This document shows positions 1 to 4,661 of a stretch of DNA of 6,923 bases, one piece after another. The first letter of the stretch is position 1; each line of letters starts with the position of its first letter. The position numbers and the translations under genes were made by a program. The notes under the pieces were generated by a model. That model searched no databases. It saw nothing but the letters and a program-made list of their open reading frames with translations, and had not been told where the DNA came from. The DNA is from an uncultured Selenomonadales bacterium (GTDB lineage: Bacteria > Bacillota_C > Negativicutes > Selenomonadales > Selenomonadaceae), in NCBI GenBank assembly GCA_937916025.1, contig CALGGX010000080.1:1-6923 (forward strand), given 5' to 3'.

Positions 1-9
1 TTCGCTTGT

Positions 10-618
10 TTACAAGCCGTGAAAAATCTTATCGTACGAATTGACGTAAGAAACTTCGTCATCGAGCCCGAGTCCCGGCATTCGATGCAACGACGCAACC
101 CGTCGCCCGTACAGCTCCGCAACTGACGAGATCGAATGCTCGCCGTAAACGACATACTGTTTTTCCGTCGTCGGCAACGTCGCAATGATGTTCGGATTAT
201 TGATGATCATATCGGACTCCATGTTCATGATTACGTCCGCTTTGCCGTCCAAAAATCGCCTGTTCGCCTCCGGCCATGCCATGAGTTTCAAATCGAGATT
301 CATCTGCAGTCGATTGGCGATCTCGTTCATCATCTCGACGTCCATTCCGAGATATTCGCCTTCGTCATCGATGTAAGAGTACGGCGCATAATCCATGTCC
401 GTCACGACGTGAATTGTCTTGTCGAAATTGTTCAGTGCTTTGACTTCGACCGTCGGGGCATCCTTGAACGGCTCCGAAAAATACAAATACACGCCAAGAA
501 AACTTAAGCCGAGTGTCAAAACCAAAACGGTGATTGCCACGATGACATTGCGTTTGTTTCCAAAAAAGCCCGTTCGGTTGAGCTCCGATCGGGCTTTGCT
601 CACATTGAGTTCGTTCAT
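10..618 (-). CDS. Membrane-anchored sensor fragment with family-3 solute-binding domain, probably frameshifted
   Basis: This 202-residue protein has a short charged cytoplasmic N-terminus, one hydrophobic segment at about residues 24-46 with no lipobox, and then an extracytoplasmic type-3 solute-binding domain (SBP_bac_3) from about residue 69. The family signature is visible around residues 76-104 (DYAPYSY, then G91-M-D-V-E-M ... I100-A). Such anchored domains usually form the input module of histidine kinases or diguanylate cyclases, and the neighbouring HPt and response regulator genes fit that. The frame stops (TAA at 10-12) inside the second lobe of the domain, about 80 residues short of a complete fold and with no output domain. 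One extra base near the stop would open the frame as L-V-N-K-R, so a frameshift, real or from assembly, is likely. The start ATG at 616-618 follows GAGG with a 5-nt gap and lies 15 nt after the lipoprotein stop, which indicates one operon. The domain call is firm; the output function is inferred. Confidence 0.75.
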   Translation of the reverse strand: MNELNVSKARSELNRTGFFGNKRNVIVAITVLVLTLGLSFLGVYLYFSEPFKDAPTVEVKALNNFDKTIHVVTDMDYAPYSYIDDEGEYLGMDVEMMNEIANRLQMNLDLKLMAWPEANRRFLDGKADVIMNMESDMIINNPNIIATLPTTEKQYVVYGEHSISSVAELYGRRVASLHRMPGLGLDDEVSYVNSYDKIFHGL

Positions 619-633
619 TGGTGCCTCGTCGAT

Positions 634-1653
634 TTACTTGAACAGTTCAGAGAACTTCTGGATCGTTTGCTCCTTGTGCGGAAGAATTTCCGTGTAGTCG
701 ATTTTGATGCAATTACTGAACGCATCATCCGGCGTCGGCAAATTGTATTTTTCCGGCATTTCAACGTCGCGGCGGACGGGAACCGTACCGGCGTTTGCAA
801 CCATTTGCTGCGCTTCCTGCGTCATGATGTAATCGACAAACTTCTTCGCCGCGTCCATGTGTTTCGACTGGTTGAAGATCGCAATCGGACTCGGAACCAT
901 CAGCAGTTCTTTCGGGTAGACGATTTTGAGCGGATCGCCCTTGTCGATTTTACTCGCCGTAATGTAGTCGACGCCGAGGCATGCCTTCAATGTGCCGTTC
1001 GCCGTATCTTCGATCACGCGTCCGGAGCCTTTGCTCTTCATCGCGCCGTTGTCGTGAAGACGGACGAGATAATCCCAACCGAATTGCTTTTCGAGAAGTG
1101 CAACGCTCATGTAAGCCGTTCCCGACAGCGCGGGATCGGCAATTCCGAACGAGCTTTTATAATCCGGACTCGCGGCAATTTCTTCCCATGATGTCGGCGG
1201 ATTCGGAACCGATTCCGTGTTGATCACAATGCCGAGCGTTCCGAGCCGCGCGGCGGTGAATGAGCCGTCATAATCATCAAACGGATTGATCAACTCGTCA
1301 AACGCCGACGGACGGAACGGCTCGAGCAAGCCTTCTTCTTTCATCATGTAAAAATCCGGAACCTCGCTCGTCCAGATGATATCCGCCATGATTCCGCCGC
1401 TCTGTTTTTCGGCGTCGAGCTTCGCCATGATTTTGCCCGCGCCCGCCGATTGATAATCCACATTGATGTCCGGGTATTTCTCTTTGAAGCCGTTGACGAT
1501 GCCGCCGATCAACGACTCCTTCATCGACGTGTAGATCATCAGAGTCTCGCCTTGTTGTTTCGATTGATCGGCATTCGATTGAGTATCGCCGCCGCAACCG
1601 ACCGACAACAACATCATTGCCGTCATCAGCAATGCAATCAACCTCTTGTACAT
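634..1653 (-). CDS. Extracellular solute-binding lipoprotein (AfuA/COG1840-like)
   Basis: A 339-residue binding protein of the type used by iron(III) and phosphoglycerate-like uptake or sensing systems. Residues 1-19 form a lipoprotein signal peptide (K3 R4, then a hydrophobic core) ending in L-S-V-G-C, with Cys20 as the predicted lipidated residue on the outer face of the membrane. A polar linker follows, then the two-lobed binding fold: LMIYTSMKE near residues 38-46, ADIIWTSE near 90-97, LGTLGIVINTESV near 137-149 and VPSPIAIF near 253-260. The tandem tyrosines of classical ferric-binding proteins are not apparent, so the ligand is unknown. The start is well supported by GGAGGAGG (1661-1668), 7 nt upstream. 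No ABC permease or ATPase gene is present. The gene instead sits between an HPt gene (33 nt upstream) and a membrane sensor gene (15 nt downstream), so I infer that it may present ligand to the sensor, as PgtC does in the Salmonella phosphoglycerate system, rather than only feed a transporter. Confidence 0.87.
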   Translation of the reverse strand: MYKRLIALLMTAMMLLSVGCGGDTQSNADQSKQQGETLMIYTSMKESLIGGIVNGFKEKYPDINVDYQSAGAGKIMAKLDAEKQSGGIMADIIWTSEVPDFYMMKEEGLLEPFRPSAFDELINPFDDYDGSFTAARLGTLGIVINTESVPNPPTSWEEIAASPDYKSSFGIADPALSGTAYMSVALLEKQFGWDYLVRLHDNGAMKSKGSGRVIEDTANGTLKACLGVDYITASKIDKGDPLKIVYPKELLMVPSPIAIFNQSKHMDAAKKFVDYIMTQEAQQMVANAGTVPVRRDVEMPEKYNLPTPDDAFSNCIKIDYTEILPHKEQTIQKFSELFK

Positions 1654-1686
1654 GACACTTCCTCCTCCGGTAAGTACTGCAGTTGT

Positions 1687-2025
1687 TTAGAGTTCGCTCA
1701 GTAATTTGGCGCGCATGTCCTTGATCGGAGCATACATTGATGTGTAATTCGCCTTCATTTTTGCGCGCAACATCTGCGTCATTCGATTGAGCGGATTATA
1801 GAGCGGCGTGATTCCGAGATTTCCGGTCGATCCCTTGAGCGCATGCGCCGCTTCATACGCTTCCGTGATGTTGTCTTCGGCAATCGCCTTCTCGAGTGCC
1901 TCGAAGTGAGCGTCCGTGAGCCCCATCTTCACCATTTTGAGATAGAAACCCTCATTGTTCATGCAACGCGCAAGTCCTTCTTTTGTGTCGACACCCAGCT
2001 CCTGAAGTTTTGCAATTGTAATCAT
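1687..2025 (-). CDS. Stand-alone HPt (histidine phosphotransfer) domain protein
   Basis: A 112-residue, all-helical, cytoplasmic phosphotransfer protein. The HPt motif A-H-A-L-K-G-S-T-G-N-L-G places the phosphorylatable histidine at residue 61, and the length matches a single HPt domain. Such proteins pass a phosphoryl group between a hybrid kinase receiver domain and a separate response regulator. I chose the ATG at 2023-2025 because GGAGG (2033-2037) lies 7 nt upstream. The open frame continues to 2157, but that extension would run into the divergent regulator gene and lacks a ribosome binding site. It is the first gene of a leftward group with the lipoprotein and the anchored sensor. The divergent response regulator is the obvious candidate partner, though pairing is inferred only from position. 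Confidence 0.9.
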   Translation of the reverse strand: MITIAKLQELGVDTKEGLARCMNNEGFYLKMVKMGLTDAHFEALEKAIAEDNITEAYEAAHALKGSTGNLGITPLYNPLNRMTQMLRAKMKANYTSMYAPIKDMRAKLLSEL

Positions 2026-2062
2026 AATCAAGCCTCCGAGCAAAAAAATTTTCGTTGTTTGT

Positions 2063-2089
2063 TTGCTTTTCCAAAATACATGATAAAAT
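2063..2089 (+). promoter_or_regulatory. Candidate extended -10 promoter of the response regulator gene
   Basis: TAAAAT at 2084-2089 is preceded by TG at 2081-2082, giving an extended -10 (TGaTAAAAT). The best -35 is a weak TTGCTT at 2063-2068 with a short 15-bp spacer. It lies about 40 nt before the TTG start codon. The region is AT-rich relative to the flanking genes, as expected of a promoter, but this assignment is tentative. Confidence 0.35.
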
Positions 2090-2109
2090 ACGTTTACCGA
2101 TAAAATCAA
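2080..2109 (-). promoter_or_regulatory. Candidate promoter of the HPt/lipoprotein/sensor operon
   Basis: Read leftward, TTGATT (2109-2104) and TATCAT (2085-2080) are separated by 18 bp, a fair sigma-A-type match (4/6 and 5/6). It lies about 55 nt upstream of the HPt start and overlaps the candidate promoter of the divergent regulator gene. Confidence 0.4.
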
Positions 2110-2128
2110 CCGCAAGGGAGTTGATGAA

Positions 2129-3448
2129 TTGAAAAAAATATTGGTCGTCGATGACATGCTCGTCTCACTGATGATGACGGAGAATATGTTGTCGTCGAAT
2201 TACGAAGTTGTTTGCGCGAGCTCCGGCAAGGAAGCAATCGAAGTTTATCGTCGCGAGCGTCCCGACATGGTTTTGTCCGACCTTCGCATGCCGGGCATGA
2301 GCGGATACGAGTTGCAATCGACGTTACAAGACGAATACCATACGATCATTCCGTTCATGTTCATGACTGCCGATCACGATGAGCAGACCGAAATTCAAGG
2401 CTTTGAAAACGGCGCAATGGACTTTATCAAAAAGCCGTTTCTGCCCGATATACTTCTTCGACGCGTAGGAAATATCCTGCAGACGGTTGAAAAAATTCAA
2501 GGCTTCAAAAAAACGGCGGAGACCGACGCGTTGACCGGGCTTCTCAACAAAGCGGCGAGCGAGAAGGAGTTCGGCGAGATTTGCAAAGCAGGCGACGGTG
2601 CGCTTCTGATGATCGATCTCGACAGTTTCAAGCAAGTCAATGACATTTACGGGCACGCGATGGGCGATAAGGTTCTCATCACGTTCTCGAATATTTTGCG
2701 CGAAGTGCTCGACATGAATGACGTGATCGGCAGAATGGGCGGCGATGAGTTTGCGGCGTTCTGCAAAGGCGTGCATGATGAGCCGGATATTGCAAAGAAG
2801 ACCGTTCGCGCAAACGAGAGACTCGTCGAAGAGGCGAAGAAATTGATGGGCGAGGACATGTCGATTCCGCTCGGCACGTCGATCGGTTGCGTGTTCGTTC
2901 CGGACGAGGGCACCGATTTCGGCGAGCTCTACAAGAAGGCGGACAAGGCGTTGTACACCGTCAAACAGCGCGGCAAGCACGGATATTTCGTTTATCGAAG
3001 CGATCAGAAGCTCGACGAAATGGAAATTGCCGATTCGATGAGTTTGTCGAATATGGAAGTTATCCTCGAAGAGCGCGGGCATGATGAAGACGCTTTGATT
3101 TTGCATCCCGACAATTTCCGCACGGTGTATCGGTTTTTGCGGCGGACGGTTCGGAAGGAGCGGCGATCGGATTGTTTGATGTTGTTGACGCTCGTGCCGA
3201 GCGACGAATTGGAGATGTCTTTAATGGACGCCGGCGATGCGTTTCAGGAAATGCTCAAGTCGATTTTGCGTCGGACGGACGCGATCTCGAAAAGCAATCA
3301 GACGCAATTCATCGTGTTGCTCTACGACATCGGCGAGGAGAATGTTCCCGACGTGATTGAGCGCATCGAGCGGCGTTGGGAGAAGGAAGAGTTGAGCGGG
3401 CAATTGAGTTTCACTTCCGAGTGGAGCATCATGAAAGCGGACGGTTGA
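2129..3448 (+). CDS. Response regulator with GGDEF diguanylate cyclase and degenerate C-terminal GGDEF-like domain
   Basis: A 439-residue cytoplasmic signalling protein. Residues 2-120 are a receiver domain with acidic pocket D8/D9, phosphoacceptor D51, T80 and K102. Residues about 130-290 form a GGDEF domain that makes cyclic-di-GMP from two GTP. Metal-binding D163 lies in D-L-D-S-F-K-Q-V-N-D, and the catalytic loop G-G-D-E-F is at 204-208 after R202. The autoinhibitory I-site RxxD is missing: the equivalent residues 195-198 read D-M-N-D, so normal product inhibition is unlikely. Residues about 345-425 look like a second, decayed GGDEF-type fold (L-M-L-L-T-L, then R-R-T-D, then S-N-Q-T-Q-F where the catalytic loop would be, then I-V-L-L). 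The start is TTG at 2129, chosen because AAGGGAG (2114-2120) is 8 nt upstream and the first codons read M-K-K-I-L-V-V-D-D. It is divergent from the HPt operon, its likely phosphodonor route. Domain calls are firm; the second GGDEF-like domain is an inference. Confidence 0.93.
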   Translation: MKKILVVDDMLVSLMMTENMLSSNYEVVCASSGKEAIEVYRRERPDMVLSDLRMPGMSGYELQSTLQDEYHTIIPFMFMTADHDEQTEIQGFENGAMDFIKKPFLPDILLRRVGNILQTVEKIQGFKKTAETDALTGLLNKAASEKEFGEICKAGDGALLMIDLDSFKQVNDIYGHAMGDKVLITFSNILREVLDMNDVIGRMGGDEFAAFCKGVHDEPDIAKKTVRANERLVEEAKKLMGEDMSIPLGTSIGCVFVPDEGTDFGELYKKADKALYTVKQRGKHGYFVYRSDQKLDEMEIADSMSLSNMEVILEERGHDEDALILHPDNFRTVYRFLRRTVRKERRSDCLMLLTLVPSDELEMSLMDAGDAFQEMLKSILRRTDAISKSNQTQFIVLLYDIGEENVPDVIERIERRWEKEELSGQLSFTSEWSIMKADG

Positions 3449-3467
3449 TTTGATTGATCGGAATTCG

Positions 3468-3506
3468 GACGCGGGAGTCTCGATTGAGAATTGCCCGCGT
3501 CTTTTT
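3468..3506 (+). terminator. Intrinsic terminator of the response regulator gene
   Basis: The perfect 8-bp arms GACGCGGG (3468-3475) and CCCGCGTC (3494-3501) are followed directly by five T (3502-3506). The 18-nt loop contains a small internal stem, TCTC/GAGA. It begins 20 nt after the regulator stop codon. Confidence 0.88.
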
Positions 3507-3509
3507 CCA

Positions 3510-3538
3510 TTGACAAAAATCGCCGACTGTCTTACAAT
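3510..3538 (+). promoter_or_regulatory. Consensus promoter upstream of the PHP phosphatase gene
   Basis: TTGACA (3510-3515), a 17-bp spacer and TACAAT (3533-3538) give a nearly perfect sigma-A promoter, with transcription expected to start near 3545. It starts only 3 nt after the T-run of the preceding terminator, so the PHP unit is transcribed independently of the regulator gene. It leaves a leader of about 100 nt before the start codon. Confidence 0.8.
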
Positions 3539-3587
3539 GCAAGCATTGAAGTCATTCGACGATTTGCGGTTTGGAAACTCAAAAAAA

Positions 3588-3619
3588 AAAACTCCATCGG
3601 TTTGTGCCGGTGGAGTTTT
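3588..3619 (+). terminator. Hairpin terminator or attenuator in the PHP leader, likely active on both strands
   Basis: The 13-bp arms AAAACTCCATCGG (3588-3600) and CCGGTGGAGTTTT (3607-3619) pair with one G-T wobble across a 6-nt loop. On the plus strand the U-run is short (TTTTCT), which suggests partial termination. On the minus strand the hairpin is followed by eleven T (complement of the A-run 3581-3591), a much stronger terminator. Its place between a strong promoter and the gene suggests leader attenuation, a short terminated RNA of about 75 nt, or a block to antisense transcription. Confidence 0.7.
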
Positions 3620-3647
3620 CTGATGTATCATCACAGGAGTTGATTTC

Positions 3648-4421
3648 ATGATATTTGACAGCCACATGCACACGAAGTATTCGGCGGATTCGGAGATGTC
3701 GCCGCACGATGCGATTCGCCGCGCGGAGGAGCTCGGACTGGGCATTGTGTTTACCGAGCATTTCGATTACGCCCTGCCCGGACCGATCGACTTCACGTTT
3801 GATCCCGATGCGTATTTCGATGAATATCGCGCACTTCGCTCGGAGCGGGTGCGGCTCGGAGTCGAGGTCGGTTTGCGTCAATACGCGCGGCAGGCGAATG
3901 ATGCCTTCATCAAGCGCGCGCCGTTCGATCAAGTGATCGGATCGATTCATCTCGTCGACGATCTCGACATTTACTATCCCGAGTACTACGTCGGCAAAGA
4001 CAAGCGCGAGGCGTATCGGCGATACTTCGACGCGATGATTGAAGAGAGTGCGATTGCCGATTACGACATTCTCGGGCATATCGATTACATCTGCCGCGCG
4101 GCTCCGTACGATGATCCCGAGATCGATTATGCGTCGTTCAGAGATCAGATCGATCGAGTGCTGGAGATTGTCGTCAAACGCGAGAAAGTACTCGAGCTCA
4201 ATACTCGGCGATTGAACTCGCGTCGTGCGTTGAAGGAACTCGCGCCGATCTTCAGTCGATATAAAGAACTGGGCGGACGATACATCACGATCGGCTCGGA
4301 CGCGCACAAGGTCGAGGCGGTCGGAGTGAATTTCGATGCGGCGATCGATTTCGCGCGCGCTCTCGATCTGACGGTCGTGACATTCGTCGAGCGGCGGCTT
4401 GAAATTTGCCCCGTCGACTGA
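3648..4421 (+). CDS. hisJ: PHP-domain phosphatase, histidinol-phosphatase (HisJ) family
   Basis: A 257-residue cytoplasmic metal-dependent phosphoesterase with the complete PHP metal site: H6 and H8 with D14 in the first motif (D-S-H-M-H-T), H38 in T-E-H-F-D, E73 in G-V-E-V-G, H101 in G-S-I-H, H144 in G-H-I-D, and D218 and H220 in G-S-D-A-H. The E-L-N-T sequence at 183-186 and the length agree with the HisJ/HisK family, which converts L-histidinol phosphate to L-histidinol in histidine biosynthesis. The start has AGGAG (3635-3639) 8 nt upstream. No other his genes are in the window, so the substrate rests on family resemblance alone; another phosphoester is possible. The gene has its own consensus promoter and an attenuator-like hairpin in the leader. 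Its last codons and stop lie in the promoter of the next gene. Confidence 0.85.
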   Translation: MIFDSHMHTKYSADSEMSPHDAIRRAEELGLGIVFTEHFDYALPGPIDFTFDPDAYFDEYRALRSERVRLGVEVGLRQYARQANDAFIKRAPFDQVIGSIHLVDDLDIYYPEYYVGKDKREAYRRYFDAMIEESAIADYDILGHIDYICRAAPYDDPEIDYASFRDQIDRVLEIVVKREKVLELNTRRLNSRRALKELAPIFSRYKELGGRYITIGSDAHKVEAVGVNFDAAIDFARALDLTVVTFVERRLEICPVD

Positions 4422-4427
4422 TATAAT
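4399..4427 (+). promoter_or_regulatory. Promoter of the SCIFF precursor gene scfA
   Basis: TTGAAA (4399-4404), a 17-bp spacer and a perfect TATAAT (4422-4427) straddle the stop codon of the PHP gene. Transcription should begin near 4434, giving a leader of only about 14 nt that just includes the GAGGAG ribosome binding site (4435-4440). This indicates strong expression of the peptide separate from the upstream gene. Confidence 0.75.
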
Positions 4428-4447
4428 GCGTGGCGAGGAGTGATAGT

Positions 4448-4597
4448 ATGAAACACATCAAGACGATCAACAAGCCGACATTGCAATCGAGCATGAAGAG
4501 CGGCGGTTGCGGCGAGTGCCAAGCGTCGTGCCAATCGGCATGTAAAACCAGTTGCACCGTCGGCAATCAAGTTTGCGAGCGGCAATCGAAAAAGTGA
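4448..4597 (+). CDS. scfA: SCIFF ranthipeptide precursor (six cysteines in about 45 residues)
   Basis: A 49-residue precursor peptide that matches the SCIFF family closely. It begins M-K-H-I-K-T-I-N-K, has a leader to about residue 20, and a core with cysteines at 21, 24, 28, 32, 36 and 43 in the pattern G-C-G-E-C-Q-A-S-C-Q-S-A-C. Family members are ribosomally made and modified post-translationally: the partner radical SAM enzyme joins cysteine sulfur to a carbon of another residue. In the characterised C. thermocellum homologue CteA the mapped bond joins Cys32 and Thr37, and both residues are present here at the same numbers. The conserved N-terminal leader is what the maturase would bind. 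GAGGAG (4435-4440) lies 7 nt before the ATG. The gene has its own promoter and terminator, and the maturase gene follows. No dedicated peptidase or ABC exporter is visible, so the fate of the product is unknown. Confidence 0.96.
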   Translation: MKHIKTINKPTLQSSMKSGGCGECQASCQSACKTSCTVGNQVCERQSKK

Positions 4598-4614
4598 TTC
4601 GATCGAAGTATTCA

Positions 4615-4643
4615 TTGAAATTCTTACTGCCATGTCTTAAAAT
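4615..4643 (+). promoter_or_regulatory. Candidate promoter of the maturase gene scfB, inside the scfA terminator
   Basis: TTGAAA (4615-4620) and TAAAAT (4638-4643) are spaced by 17 bp, the same layout as the scfA promoter. The -10 element falls in the loop of the scfA terminator hairpin. Predicted transcription starts near 4650, downstream of the ATG at 4646. Confidence 0.6.
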
Positions 4644-4661
4644 GCATGGCAGAATTTTTTT
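4627..4661 (+). terminator. Intrinsic terminator of scfA, overlapping the scfB 5' end
   Basis: The perfect 8-bp arms CTGCCATG (4627-4634) and CATGGCAG (4645-4652) enclose a 10-nt loop and are followed by AA and seven T (4655-4661). It lies 30 nt after the scfA stop. It should end most scfA transcripts, producing more precursor than maturase mRNA. The right arm contains the ATG at 4646. Confidence 0.8.

Noticed and set aside
2124..2132. ATG-AAT-TGA mini frame overlapping the regulator TTG start
   Set aside because: It is only 3 nt from the Shine-Dalgarno sequence, which is correctly spaced (8 nt) for the TTG; probably coincidence.
2026..2157. 44-codon N-terminal extension of the HPt frame
   Set aside because: It crosses the divergent promoter region and the start of the regulator gene, while a perfect ribosome binding site supports the ATG at 2023-2025.
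2324..3106. 260-codon open frame antisense to the response regulator
   Set aside because: It lies entirely inside a confidently identified gene, and its translation shows no family motif.
3537..3623. 28-codon peptide frame in the PHP leader (ATG at 3537)
   Set aside because: The ATG lies in the -10 box, so it would not be in the transcript, and there is no ribosome binding site. It is therefore not a leader peptide.
3579..4307. 242-codon open frame antisense to the PHP gene
   Set aside because: Shadow of the phosphatase; its 3' end runs into the hairpin region and its sequence is low-complexity charged.
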